A stretch of DNA of 64,000 bases from Kofleriaceae bacterium (GTDB taxonomy: Bacteria; Myxococcota_A; Polyangia; Haliangiales; Haliangiaceae). Below the pieces are notes generated by a model. The model did not search any database. It saw only the letters and a list, made by a program, of their open reading frames with translations, and was not told where the DNA came from. The stretch covers positions 1 through 64,000 of the forward strand of contig JAGPCY010000002.1 of assembly GCA_018057825.1 (NCBI GenBank), given 5' to 3'. Shown in pieces: positions 43,934 through 53,244 of this stretch. The position numbers and the translations under genes are program-made. Each line of letters starts with the position of its first letter. Position 1 is the first letter of the stretch.

Positions 43934-44503
43934 TCACGGGCCGTCGAGGCACGCGATGCGGCGGAACCGGTACGGGCGGTCGAGGGCGGCGTTCCCGTCG
44001 TTGTTGACCGACTCCCACAGGTCGCCCACGACCGCCCCGGTGAAGCGATCGAGGTGATACGTGCCGACGTTCGCCCCGCACCACGCCTCCTCCCGCACGA
44101 TCTCGGTGCCCCACACCCACAGCGCGGTCCCGCGCAGCTCAACCTCCGCGGCCATCTCGATCTCGCCCCAGGCCCAGCCCTCGGCGCACCGGCCGGGCAG
44201 GGCGTCGCTCGACGAGCCGTCCCAGACGTGGGTGAGCTGGCTGGCGTGGAGGCCGGCGGCGTCGCGGGTGATGGTCACGCGGTGGACGTGCCAGCGGGTG
44301 ATCGTCGCGGCGAAGGTCTTGGCCAACCAGACGCCCGCCACGGGATCGGCGCACGACGGGGGCCGACCGCCATCGACCGCGACCCCACCATCGCGTGCGG
44401 CCCCGAGGGCCGACCAGGCGCGCCCGGGCGGGCGTCCGCCGTCGTCGGGGTCCCCTCGGCCACACCCGAGCGAGCAGGTCGCCGCCAGGAGCAACGCGCG
44501 CAT
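43934..44503 (-). CDS. Lipoprotein of unknown function
   Basis: 189 residues. Signal LLAATCSLGCGRG with lipobox Cys, then an acidic Gly/Asp/Arg-rich linker. The mature part is Trp-rich (VWLAKTF, ITRWHVHRVTI, HVWDGS, WAWGEI, ALWVWGTE, DLWESVN), suggesting a compact beta barrel of lipocalin-like type. No motif identifies the ligand. It lies upstream of the four-span membrane gene with a 21-base gap and is probably transcribed with it. Confidence 0.8.
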   Translation of the reverse strand: MRALLLAATCSLGCGRGDPDDGGRPPGRAWSALGAARDGGVAVDGGRPPSCADPVAGVWLAKTFAATITRWHVHRVTITRDAAGLHASQLTHVWDGSSSDALPGRCAEGWAWGEIEMAAEVELRGTALWVWGTEIVREEAWCGANVGTYHLDRFTGAVVGDLWESVNNDGNAALDRPYRFRRIACLDGP

Positions 44504-44583
44504 CCCGGCGAGCGTAGCGCACCGCGCGCGTCCGGGGCGGTCGCCGGTCGCCGGTCGCCGCGCGGCGGTCGTATGGTGCGGCC

Positions 44584-45324
44584 ATGGCCGCGCGCTTGAT
44601 CACGATCCCGTTCTCCCACTACTGCGAGAAGGCGCGCTGGGCCCTGGCCCGCGCCGGCCTCGAGTTCGTCGAGGAGGGCCACCTGCCGCTGTTCACGTAC
44701 CTGCCCCTGGCGCGGGCTGGCGCCGGCCGCACCGTGCCGGCCTTCATCACCGCCGGGGGCCGGGTCATCGCCGACTCGACCGAGATCCTGCGCCACGCCG
44801 ACGCCCACGGTCAGGCGCCGGCCCTGGCGCCCCCCGAGCTGCCCGAGGCCGCTACCCTCGAGGACGAGTTCGATCGCCGCCTCGGACCAGCCACGCGGCG
44901 CCTCGGCTACTTCCACCTCCTGCCGTCGGTCGAGGGCTTCCGCGAGCTGATCGCCACCGCCGACGTGCCGGCCTGGCAGCGCCGCGCCGGGCGGACCGCG
45001 CGGCCGCTGGTCGTCGCCTTGCTGCGCCGCGGCCTGCGCATCGACGCCGAGGGCGCGGCCCGCTCACGCGGGGTGATCGACGGCGTGTTCGCCGACGTCG
45101 CGGCCCGCCTGGCCGATGGGCGCCGCTACTTGTGCGGCGACCGCTTCACCACCGCCGACCTGACCTTCGCCGCCCTGGCCGCGCCGGTGCTAGCGCCGTC
45201 CGCCTACGCGCGCTACCTACCGTCCGCGCGACACCTGCCGCCCGGGTTCGTCGCGCTGGTCGACGAGCTGCGCGCCACCCCGGCCGGCGCCTTCGCCCTG
45301 CGGATCTACGCCGACCATCGGTAG
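44584..45324 (+). CDS. Glutathione S-transferase-like protein
   Basis: 246 residues. The N-terminal thioredoxin-like domain begins ITIPFSHYCEKARWALARAG, with the SxYCxKxRW signature of GST/glutaredoxin-like proteins, followed by RTVPAFITAGGRVIADSTEIL (cis-Pro and Ser of the GSH site). The C-terminal helical domain (about 95-235) contains GDRFTTADLTFAALAAPV, typical of GSTs. Substrate unknown. The gene is isolated between lipoprotein genes. Confidence 0.88.
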   Translation: MAARLITIPFSHYCEKARWALARAGLEFVEEGHLPLFTYLPLARAGAGRTVPAFITAGGRVIADSTEILRHADAHGQAPALAPPELPEAATLEDEFDRRLGPATRRLGYFHLLPSVEGFRELIATADVPAWQRRAGRTARPLVVALLRRGLRIDAEGAARSRGVIDGVFADVAARLADGRRYLCGDRFTTADLTFAALAAPVLAPSAYARYLPSARHLPPGFVALVDELRATPAGAFALRIYADHR

Positions 45325-45420
45325 GCTGCGCGGCCGGCGATCGGGCGGCCCGCGCCGCGGGCGACGATTCCTTCGCGTCTCGGTTGCATACCCGAGCGCT
45401 CACCGGCGTCAGTACCGCAC

Positions 45421-45894
45421 ATGCGCTCCGCGTTTGGACTGTTCGCCCTGGTCGCGATGCTCGGCTGTGACAAGTCGTCGCCGGCCCCTTCCTCCTCGGC
45501 CCCACCCTCGCCGCCGTCGGCGCCGTCCGCGGCCGACCCGGTCAAGGCCGGCCCCGGCGTCGGCAAGGCCCTCGCCGCCGCCACCTCCCTCGAGATCGCG
45601 CGCACCAGCTTCGGCTCGCCGCCAGGCGGCAAGCGCACCGAGACCGACGCCGCCAAGCTGGCCGCCTTCGCCGCCGCGATCGGCGACGCGCCCCTGGGCA
45701 ACGCGCTCCGCAAGTGCCCCGATACGATCGTCGTCACCGCCCGCGGCGCCGACGGCGCGGTGGTCGCCGAGCTGGGCTTCTGCGGCACCGGCGCCGATCT
45801 GACCGAGGGCGCCGAGGCCACCCTGCCGGGCCGGCCCCGCGGCCGGCTCACCCTCGCCGACGCGGCCGCGGTCGGCGCGCTGCTCGCGCCGTAG
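45421..45894 (+). CDS. Small lipoprotein
   Basis: 157 residues. Signal GLFALVAMLGCDKS with lipobox Cys followed by a Pro/Ser/Ala linker to about 45. The remaining domain (about 50-157) contains GDAPLGNALRKCPDTIVVTARGADG and AELGFCGTG, with two cysteines that could form a disulphide. No family recognised. It is followed after 155 bases by a secreted protein gene in the same direction. Confidence 0.8.
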   Translation: MRSAFGLFALVAMLGCDKSSPAPSSSAPPSPPSAPSAADPVKAGPGVGKALAAATSLEIARTSFGSPPGGKRTETDAAKLAAFAAAIGDAPLGNALRKCPDTIVVTARGADGAVVAELGFCGTGADLTEGAEATLPGRPRGRLTLADAAAVGALLAP

Positions 45895-46049
45895 CAGGTC
45901 GGCTGGGTCCGCCGCGCCCCGGCCATCGTCGTCGCTGGGTCCCCCGGGACCCGGACGCGCCTCGCCGCGCCGAAATACCGCTGGACCGCGGCTTGCAGTC
46001 GGCGGGCGCGTCGTCGAGCCTCGCGCTCCCTACCTTGAGGAACCTCGTC

Positions 46050-47672
46050 ATGAAGTACACCGCCCTCGGCGCGACCGGTCTGGTCGCGCTCCTCGCCTCG
46101 ACCGCCGCCGCCGAGCTGCCCAACAAGAACACCGATCGCGAGGGCTGGATCAAGGCCTCGATGACCGGCAAGCAGGCCGCGTTCTGTGGCCCGGCCGCGC
46201 CCAAGGAGCTCACCGGCGGCGCCGATCCCGACTTCGTCGCCAACCAGGTCGCCAAGCAGTGGGACGGCGTCAAGCCGGCCGACGCTGACCTCGACACCGC
46301 GCTGTTCCTCGCCAACGCGCTGTGCAAGTTCCCCGGCAACCCCGACCTGCAGGCCAAGCTCACGCCGATCTGGCAGAGCTTCGTCGGGTTCTACGGACTC
46401 ACCGGATCAGCCGACCTCGCCGACTTCGTCGCCCTCGCCACGCCGGGCCGCACCAAGATCGAGACCCCGTCCAAGGCCCCGGCCGACACCCGCTTCGCCG
46501 ACGCCGACGGGCGGACCCAGGCCCTCATCGCCAAGGCGCTCCTCGAGACCGCCTACGGCATGGACTTCATGTCCTACGCCGAGATGCTCGACACGGCGGC
46601 CAAGCCGTCGGAGCACCTGAAGGTCGCGTTCGTCGAGCAATGCGTCGACAGCTACCACGGCTCGATCGGCCGCTGGGCGATCTGCCAGGGCGACGCCCGC
46701 GGCCTCGACCGCAAGCGCTTCGACGCCGAGCTGGCCGGGCCGACCATCGACCCGCGCGATCGCCTGGCCGCCAAGCTGCGGTTCGTGAAGCTGCAGGGCG
46801 CGGTCACCGCCGCCGCCGAGGCCAAGTGGAACGCGCTGGCCGCCAAGGACGACGGCGTGGTCAAGGTCATCACCACGATCCCGGCCGAGGCCACCAAGGC
46901 CTTCGCCGAGGCCGCCGCCGCGCACCCGGCGCTCCTGGCGTGGAGCTACCAGCTCGTCGACGACGCCCGCGCCAACAACAAGAAGCTCCTGAACGGCTGC
47001 GACGACACGCTGCGCACCCACCTGACCAGCTACCTCACCGCCAAGGCGCCGCGCACGCGCGACGAGCTGCGCAACGTCTTCAAGGACGAGATCGGCAGCC
47101 AGCTCGCCAACGCCGCCGCGATCTGCTTCGCGCGCAACCCGGCCGCGCAGTCGTTCTGGAGCCGGTGGTCGACCGGCTACGCCGAGCGCTGGGGCACCCG
47201 CACCGCGGTGTGGCACGCGCTGGCCGCCGCCAAGATCGAGTTCGACACCGACCTCGGTCGCGACCCCATCGGCCTACCCAAGCCGGTCGTCCTGTTCGCC
47301 AACGGCACCGCGTCGACCTCGAGCGGCACGATCGCCAAGCTGGCCGACGACGGCGACAACCTGATCGTGACCTTCAAGAAGGAGACCTGGAAGGAGCCGG
47401 TGTGCAAGCAGTGGAAGGAGACCAACCGCGTCGACAGCATCGACTGGAAGTCCGGTGAGCTGGTCTACCGCAGCGTGTGCGTGAAGCGCGGCGTCGAGAA
47501 GCGCTCGAGTCAGGCCACCCCGGTCACCGTCGCCAAGACCTACGCCGGCGGCCTCAAGGTCGGCACGATCGCCACCTTCGTCCGCAACGACGATGGCACC
47601 GGCTACCCGATCGAGGTCTTCGCCGACAAGAAGCGCGAGAAGCTGGTCGGCGCGTTTGGCGTCACGTACTGA
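46050..47672 (+). CDS. Secreted protein of unknown function
   Basis: 540 residues from ATG 46050, which has a GAGGA site about eight bases upstream. Signal peptide GLVALLASTAAAEL with a likely cleavage after AAA. The mature chain is Ala/Lys/Asp-rich with Thr-Lys segments. It contains repeated Cys residues (AFCGPAAP, NALCKFPG, VEQCVDSYHGS, AICQGDARG, LNGCDDTLR, AICFARNP, VCKQWKE, SVCVKRG), consistent with disulphides. No catalytic motif or family recognised. Confidence 0.82.
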   Translation: MKYTALGATGLVALLASTAAAELPNKNTDREGWIKASMTGKQAAFCGPAAPKELTGGADPDFVANQVAKQWDGVKPADADLDTALFLANALCKFPGNPDLQAKLTPIWQSFVGFYGLTGSADLADFVALATPGRTKIETPSKAPADTRFADADGRTQALIAKALLETAYGMDFMSYAEMLDTAAKPSEHLKVAFVEQCVDSYHGSIGRWAICQGDARGLDRKRFDAELAGPTIDPRDRLAAKLRFVKLQGAVTAAAEAKWNALAAKDDGVVKVITTIPAEATKAFAEAAAAHPALLAWSYQLVDDARANNKKLLNGCDDTLRTHLTSYLTAKAPRTRDELRNVFKDEIGSQLANAAAICFARNPAAQSFWSRWSTGYAERWGTRTAVWHALAAAKIEFDTDLGRDPIGLPKPVVLFANGTASTSSGTIAKLADDGDNLIVTFKKETWKEPVCKQWKETNRVDSIDWKSGELVYRSVCVKRGVEKRSSQATPVTVAKTYAGGLKVGTIATFVRNDDGTGYPIEVFADKKREKLVGAFGVTY

Positions 47673-47976
47673 GTTCGCGGCGCGGCGGGTGGTGGGGCGG
47701 TAGCGCGGTAGCGCCGCGTCGGTCGTGGTACCGCGAGAGACCGCCTCTTCGCCGGTCCGGTGTCGCGCGGCGTGGTCGTCGACGAGCGAGGCGCGTTGTC
47801 GACGGTGGCCCTCGCCGGTCGTCGTCGACGGACGTCGCGCGGCCTCGCGGCTGACCGTCGAGCCCTTGTCGCCAGCGCGCGACACCGCACCTCGTGAACG
47901 CCACTTCACGTCGACGCGGCTGGGCGCTCTCTCCCCGTCACCGGATGACGGCAATCGCGTGCACCCGCGACGTGAC
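47673..47976. other. Intergenic region, no gene seen
   Basis: It lies between two rightward genes. The open frame continuing from 47725 into the next gene is rejected because its translation is Arg/Ser/Pro-rich and the signal peptide begins only at 47977. No terminator-like hairpin or promoter was convincing. Confidence 0.35.
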
Positions 47977-49008
47977 ATGTCGCGACTGGCGCTCATCTCC
48001 TGGTTGCTCGCGTCCGCGTGCACCGTCCACCATCATCACCACCACACCGCGCCATCGCCCGCGCCGCCGAGCGCGGTCACGGTCGCGGTCGCCGAGCCCG
48101 CGCCGTCGCCCGCGCCGTCTTCGTTGGCACCGCCGTCCCTGGCACCTCCGTCGGCTAGCCCCGCGCCGCCGCCCGCCAGCGCTCCCGCGCCGGGCGCCTC
48201 GACGCCTCCCGCGATCGCGCCGGCGTCGGCGTCGACGTCGCCTCCCACGCCCGCCGCGCCCACCCGGTCGTTCCTCGAGATCGGTCGTCCCGGCGTCGCC
48301 TTCACGATGGCGGATCTCGCGGCCGCCGACGCCGAGCTGGCGCGCCGATTCACCGTGCCCAAACAGTTCTTGATCGCCAACCGCGCGACCTATTCGTTCT
48401 ACACCGCGTTCCTCGGGCGCGTCGGCCGGCCCGGCGAGCTCGCCCCGATCGTGGAGGCCCCCGGCGGTGGCTATCTGCTTGGCCTCCATCGCGACGTCGC
48501 CGAGCTCGAGCAGCACCCCGAGGTGGTTCGCCTCGACGCCGCGGGCGCGGTGATGTGGCGGCGCGCCCTGCCGCGGCCGCGGCAGTTCCAGACCTTCGAG
48601 GTCATGGGCGTCCTCCTGGCCCCCGATGGCACGTTGCTCGTCGTGACCATCCCGTACAGCGGTCGTGGCGGGAACCCGCACCCCGCCATGGCCAAGGTCT
48701 CCCTCGACGGTCAGCTCGTGTGGAGCATGCTGCTCGCCGAGGACCGCCGCCGCGTCGACGGCCCGTTCCCGCAAGACCTGTCCATCGACGCCGACGGCAC
48801 CATCCACCTCACCGGCCACGCCACCTACCAGCGCGATCGCCGCCCCGGCCACGACGCCACCCTGCGCGCCTGGACCGGTCGCGTCAGCGCCGCCGGCCGC
48901 CAGCTCACCGACACCATCAGCGGCGAGTACACCTGGACCATCGACGACTCCCCATCCGCCCGGCGCGTCTTCGCCTTCTGGCACGATCTTCACCGACCCC
49001 GCTGGTGA
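47977..49008 (+). CDS. Lipoprotein with native hexahistidine run
   Basis: 343 residues from ATG 47977. Signal LALISWLLASACTV with lipobox Cys, directly followed by HHHHHH and a very long Pro/Ala/Ser linker (about residues 28-105). The mature domain shows propeller-like repeats (GGYLLGLHRDVAELEQ, LLAPDGTLLVVTIPYSGRG, KVSLDGQLVWSMLLAEDRR, SIDADGTIHLTGHATY). The histidine run next to the lipid anchor could bind zinc or nickel. Function unknown. Confidence 0.82.
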   Translation: MSRLALISWLLASACTVHHHHHHTAPSPAPPSAVTVAVAEPAPSPAPSSLAPPSLAPPSASPAPPPASAPAPGASTPPAIAPASASTSPPTPAAPTRSFLEIGRPGVAFTMADLAAADAELARRFTVPKQFLIANRATYSFYTAFLGRVGRPGELAPIVEAPGGGYLLGLHRDVAELEQHPEVVRLDAAGAVMWRRALPRPRQFQTFEVMGVLLAPDGTLLVVTIPYSGRGGNPHPAMAKVSLDGQLVWSMLLAEDRRRVDGPFPQDLSIDADGTIHLTGHATYQRDRRPGHDATLRAWTGRVSAAGRQLTDTISGEYTWTIDDSPSARRVFAFWHDLHRPRW

Positions 49009-49201
49009 CCCTCTCGCCGCCGGTCGCGCACGCGACCGACCGGCCGCCACACGCCGTCAGTTGAAGTCGCCGGTGGCCTTCCTCTCAGCAGGACGGCTCC
49101 ACAAGCTCGTGCTCAGCCGCGGATACCGGACCGTGATCGGCGCCACGGCGAGTCGCGGCGACTTCACCGCCGAGGTGGGGCATCGGCGTAGCATCGATCG
49201 T

Positions 49202-50296
49202 ATGCACGGCAGGTCGCGCGACGTGGATCCGGTGGCGCCCGATCCGACCCAGGCTCGCCAACGAGAGGAGCCGACGGAGGCGCCCGGCGTGTGGGCGACC
49301 CGGATGGCGATCGCCCGCGGCGAGGTCTCGATCGAGGCGCTCTTGCCGATCGTGCTGCTTCACCCCGGCGAGCGCGGCGCGATCCTCCACGTGATCCAGG
49401 AGGCGCTGGGCAACGCGAAGGCCGCCGAGCTCGAGGCGGCGTACCTGGCCCAGCTCCCACCGGATCCGGCCCAGGAGCTCCTGGCCTGGCAACCGACCGA
49501 GGTCGGCGGTGCGCGCGGTCAGGCGGCGTGGCTCTTGCGGGCGGTGGAGCTCGGGTGGGTCGACGCCCACGGCCAGACCCGCAAGCACCTGCGGGCCTAC
49601 GTCGACGGCGCCGCCAGCGTCGAGTCGACCGAGGGGATCCCGAGCCCGGCCAACGACCGCGGCATCAAGCCCAAGCGCGAGGTCGGCGGCGGCCGCGGGG
49701 TCTACGACGTCAAGCTCGGCGACGCGCCGATCCTCGAGACGCTACACGCGCTGGTGCGCAACCACGTCGACGACAGCTACGCCCGTCGGCACTACCACGC
49801 CCACGCGCTGTTCGACCTCGGCACGATGTTGCGCCGCGATCACGGGTTCGGCGGCAGCCGGCACACCATCGGCGAGGCGATCGATCTCGGGGGCATGAAC
49901 TTCGAGACCGTCGACGACGTGCTGCACGTGCTCGAGCTCTTGCCCGAGGGCCGCGTCGCGAACGTGTTCCCCGACAACGACGACCACTTGCACCTGGCGG
50001 TCCACGGCGACGCGTTCGAGCTCGGCCTGCCGTTTCAGGGCAACTTCTTCCGCGACGACGACAACCTGGTGGTCGCCCAGCGGCGGGCCGAGGCCGCCGC
50101 CGCCACCGATGCGACCACGCTCCACGCCGAGGGGCTGTCGTGGGGCAGCACGGTGGTCAACGTCTCGACCGCGCAGAAGACCAGCGGCGGTTGGGCCTGG
50201 AGCAAGCCGGCGGGCAAGGCCGGCGGGCGCGCCGCGGTCAGCTTCCTCGTGAGCAAGGCGCTGCGCGAAAAGCTCGCCGCGATGATGAAGGCGTGA
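49202..50296 (+). CDS. Soluble protein with M15 peptidase-like C-terminal signature
   Basis: 364 residues from ATG 49202, no signal peptide. N-terminal helical part to about 145; the C-terminal half has RHYHAHALFDLG, GSRHTIGEAIDLGGMNF and DDHLHLAVHGD. The HxxGxAxD pattern followed by HxH is the zinc-ligand layout of D-Ala-D-Ala peptidase (M15/VanY-like) folds, though spacing and the general Glu need checking. Similar C-terminal regions follow DUF4157 in some proteins; here DUF4157 itself is absent. Either a stand-alone cell-wall hydrolase or a relic of such a fusion. The frame is open upstream to 48665 with no good start. Confidence 0.75.
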   Translation: MHGRSRDVDPVAPDPTQARQREEPTEAPGVWATRMAIARGEVSIEALLPIVLLHPGERGAILHVIQEALGNAKAAELEAAYLAQLPPDPAQELLAWQPTEVGGARGQAAWLLRAVELGWVDAHGQTRKHLRAYVDGAASVESTEGIPSPANDRGIKPKREVGGGRGVYDVKLGDAPILETLHALVRNHVDDSYARRHYHAHALFDLGTMLRRDHGFGGSRHTIGEAIDLGGMNFETVDDVLHVLELLPEGRVANVFPDNDDHLHLAVHGDAFELGLPFQGNFFRDDDNLVVAQRRAEAAAATDATTLHAEGLSWGSTVVNVSTAQKTSGGWAWSKPAGKAGGRAAVSFLVSKALREKLAAMMKA

Positions 50297-50355
50297 TCGG
50301 TCGCGCGAGCCGCTATCATCGGACGACCGTCGCCCCGGCACGGAAGGACCTCCCC

Positions 50356-51345
50356 ATGCGAAGCCTCGCCGCCCTCACCGCCGCGCTCCTCCTGTCCGGC
50401 TGCCTCACGAACACGTACAAGATCTCGACGCGCGAGCTAGAACGGCTGGCGGCGACCCCGCCAGAGACGCGGGCCGACCAGGTGCGCGTGGTCCAGGATC
50501 TCCTGGGCGAAGGACCACCGGCGCAGGCCGCGGTGACGGGCGAGACCCAGGTGATCATCGCGCCGCGGCCGGTCGTGGTCGTGGTCGACGACCGCCACGG
50601 GCATCCCGGCAGCCACAATAGCGGCGGTCACACCAGCGGCGGCAGCAAGAGCGGCAGCGGCGACGGCAAGGCCGCGGTGGTCCTCGCCGTCGCGGTGGCG
50701 GTCGCCGGCGGCGTCATCCTGGCCGCGACCGAGGGCCGGCGCTACGACGGCTGGGTCAAGCTCCACCCCATGCACCCGGTCCACCTGTGGGGCCCATGGG
50801 GCTACGGCGTCGTCCCGCTGGCGCAGCTCGACCCGGCGACCGCCGCGGTCGCGACCCGCGCGGCCGTGCGCGACGTCGAGGGGCCGTGGCTCGAGCTCGG
50901 ACGCGCGCCGCTCGATCGCCAGGGCTTCTCCTACAGCGTCCTCGGCGGCGCCGGCGAGATCGACGGGCCCGACGGTCGCGGCCTCGGGACCCAGTTCCAT
51001 GTCCAGCTCGGCTACTACCCCCGGCATGAGGTCGGGTTGCAGCTCGTGTGGACGCCGGCGTGGCGCGACGACCGCCAGGGCGACACGATCCTCGACCTGC
51101 GGTTTGGACTCGAGCTCGACCTCTTGCCGCTCGACGCCGGCAAGCTCCACGGCGGCGGCTACGGCAACGTCTCGCTCGGCTGGCGCCGGACCAGCACCGG
51201 CGTCGAGGAGGCCGGGTTCACCGGCGCCGGCGCCAAGCTGCAGTACGAGCTGACCACGCGCCTCGCGCTGACCGGTCGCTTCGGCATCACCCGCGCCTAC
51301 GATCAGCTCGCGCGAGACGCCACGATCGGCGTGTCGATCTACTGA
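50356..51345 (+). CDS. Outer-membrane-type lipoprotein
   Basis: 329 residues from ATG 50356 with GGAAGGA upstream. Signal ALLLSGCLTN with lipobox Cys; a Gly/Ser/His-rich segment (about 80-100), a hydrophobic stretch (AVVLAVAVAVAGGVILAAT) and a C-terminal beta-rich half with strands such as GTQFHVQLGYYPR, VGLQLVWTPAWRD and LTGRFGITRAYDQ. It ends in IGVSIY. The layout suggests a lipid-anchored or membrane-inserted barrel. No function assigned. Confidence 0.75.
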   Translation: MRSLAALTAALLLSGCLTNTYKISTRELERLAATPPETRADQVRVVQDLLGEGPPAQAAVTGETQVIIAPRPVVVVVDDRHGHPGSHNSGGHTSGGSKSGSGDGKAAVVLAVAVAVAGGVILAATEGRRYDGWVKLHPMHPVHLWGPWGYGVVPLAQLDPATAAVATRAAVRDVEGPWLELGRAPLDRQGFSYSVLGGAGEIDGPDGRGLGTQFHVQLGYYPRHEVGLQLVWTPAWRDDRQGDTILDLRFGLELDLLPLDAGKLHGGGYGNVSLGWRRTSTGVEEAGFTGAGAKLQYELTTRLALTGRFGITRAYDQLARDATIGVSIY

Positions 51346-51381
51346 TCGTCGGCCGCGGGCGCGGTCGCGGCTGGGGCGCGG

Positions 51382-52053
51382 TCAGTCGTCGAGCATGATC
51401 GGGCCACCCCGCTCGATGGCCCGGGCGTAGGCTGGCCGCGCGCGCATCGCGGTCAGGACCCGGGTCAGGTTGGGCGTGCGCGCCGCGGCGCCGCCCCGCG
51501 CCAGCGCGGCCTCGAGCGGGTAGCTCATCTGGATGTCGGCGGCCGTCATCTCGTCGCCGGTGAACCAGGCCCGCCCTTCGAGCTCGGCCTCGAGGAAGGC
51601 CAGGTGCCGGGTCAGGTTGGGGGCCACGAAGCCGGCGTCGATCGACCCCGCGATCTTGCGCGCGATGGGCCGGGCAAAGAACGGCATCTTGGCCGTCGAG
51701 ATCTTGTGGGTGATGAGCTTCACCAGGAGCGGCGGCATGAGCGAGCCCTCGGCGTAGTGCAGGAAGTAGCGGTAGCGCAGGTGGGCTGGCGTGCCGGTCG
51801 CGGGTACGAGCCGACCGCCGCCGTGGCGCTCGACCAGGTACTCGAGGATCGCGCCCGACTCGGCGACGGTCACGCCGTCGTCGGTGACGACCGGCGACTT
51901 GCCGAGCGGATGGATCGCGCGCAGCGCGGGCGGCGCCAGCATGGTCGCCGGGTCGCGGGCGTAGCGCTCTAGCTCGTACGGCAGCCCTAGCTCCTCGAGC
52001 AGCCACAGCACCCGGTGCGAGCGCGACCGCTCGAGATGATGGACGGTGATCAT
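51382..52053 (-). CDS. Glutathione S-transferase
   Basis: 223 residues. The N-terminal thioredoxin-like domain begins ITVHHLERSRSHRVLWLLEELGLPYE and has HPLGKSPVV (cis-Pro) and AESGAILEYL (GSH-binding Glu-Ser). The C-terminal domain contains GDEMTAADIQMSYPLEAA (N-capping box). The pattern is that of beta-like bacterial GSTs. It is convergent with the preceding outer-membrane gene, 36 bases apart. Confidence 0.92.
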   Translation of the reverse strand: MITVHHLERSRSHRVLWLLEELGLPYELERYARDPATMLAPPALRAIHPLGKSPVVTDDGVTVAESGAILEYLVERHGGGRLVPATGTPAHLRYRYFLHYAEGSLMPPLLVKLITHKISTAKMPFFARPIARKIAGSIDAGFVAPNLTRHLAFLEAELEGRAWFTGDEMTAADIQMSYPLEAALARGGAAARTPNLTRVLTAMRARPAYARAIERGGPIMLDD

Positions 52054-52220
52054 GGCGGCCAGCGTAGCCCGCGACCACGATCGAGACACGTCGCGGCGGC
52101 TCCACGGTGCCCGCGCGGGCCGGGACAACGATCTCGAACGCTTGGCGGTGAACGTAGGTCCACGGCGGGATCGCGCGGAACAAATCGCGCGGCGTCCGTC
52201 GACCCAGGCAAGGAGTTCCC

Positions 52221-53183
52221 ATGACCGTCCGCACTACGTCGCTTCTCGTCGCCGTCGTCCTCAGCACCGCGGCCTTGCCCGGCTGCGTCACCTCGCCCAA
52301 CTGGGGCGACTCACCGTCGTCGCGCCGCGATGCCATCGACTTCACCGGCATGGCGTCGCGCGCCAACGCACCGCTGCGCGTCCAGGCCTGGAACTACACC
52401 ACCAGCACCTTCGACACCGTGCGGAGCTTCACCGGCTCGGCGACCCGCCTGGCGACCTCGCCCGATCTGTACGGCTGGTCGACCAACACGGTCGTCCTCC
52501 CCGACCGCTACTGGAGCCCGGGCGGCTGCGAGTCCTCCGGCATGGCCAACCTGCGGGTCCTCGAGGTCAACACCGACGGCACCACCAGCGAGCTGGCGAC
52601 CTTCACCGAGGCCGGCATGGACTGCGTAAACGACCACCTCGGCGAGGGTGACCACCCGGTCGTGGCCGGCAACGCCTGCCGCTACCCCGAGCCGCGCATC
52701 GTCCTCACCACGCCGGTGCAGTGTCCGTTCCCGAACCTCGCCGACATCACCGCCCCGCAGCTCTCGATTCGTCTCGCCGACCCGACGCGGGTCTGGCAGG
52801 CGACCTCCGGCGGGTCCGAGCTGACCGCGGCCGGGATCACCCGCACCACGACCATGACCGCCACCGCCCGGCTCCGCGACGCCGAGAGCACCGCCGCCGA
52901 GGTCCGGTTGATCGCCGATCTCAACCTGCAGTGCCGGAACGCCGCTGGCAGCACGCTGTTGTCGCCCCGCGGCTTCGTCGAGCCTCGCACCCAGGCCGTG
53001 GTCGCGGGGACCCGCAGCCAGATCAGCCTCGACGCCACCCGCGGGATCAGCATCAGCGGCCTGATCAGCGCGTGTCCCTCGGGCACCACCTTCGTGCGCC
53101 TCGACGGCGCGATCCTCGCCGACGGCCGCAACGGCGCCGGGGCCTTCGCGGCCTCCCCGGTGATCCGCTTCACCGTCCTGTGA
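52221..53183 (+). CDS. Lipoprotein of unknown function
   Basis: 320 residues from ATG 52221 with AAGGAG upstream. Signal LVAVVLSTAALPGCVTS with lipobox Cys. The mature chain is beta-rich with many Thr/Ser; a Cys cluster at SPGGCESSG, MDCVND, GNACRYPE and VQCPFP suggests disulphides. The C-terminal half shows strands (SRANAPLRVQAWN, TFVRLDGAILADG, SPVIRFTVL). No catalytic motif recognised. Confidence 0.82.
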   Translation: MTVRTTSLLVAVVLSTAALPGCVTSPNWGDSPSSRRDAIDFTGMASRANAPLRVQAWNYTTSTFDTVRSFTGSATRLATSPDLYGWSTNTVVLPDRYWSPGGCESSGMANLRVLEVNTDGTTSELATFTEAGMDCVNDHLGEGDHPVVAGNACRYPEPRIVLTTPVQCPFPNLADITAPQLSIRLADPTRVWQATSGGSELTAAGITRTTTMTATARLRDAESTAAEVRLIADLNLQCRNAAGSTLLSPRGFVEPRTQAVVAGTRSQISLDATRGISISGLISACPSGTTFVRLDGAILADGRNGAGAFAASPVIRFTVL

Positions 53184-53244
53184 GCGAGCTCGGCGAGGGC
53201 GGCGGCCGCTTGACCGGCGGCCGCGACCCCGTCACCGTGCGGCC

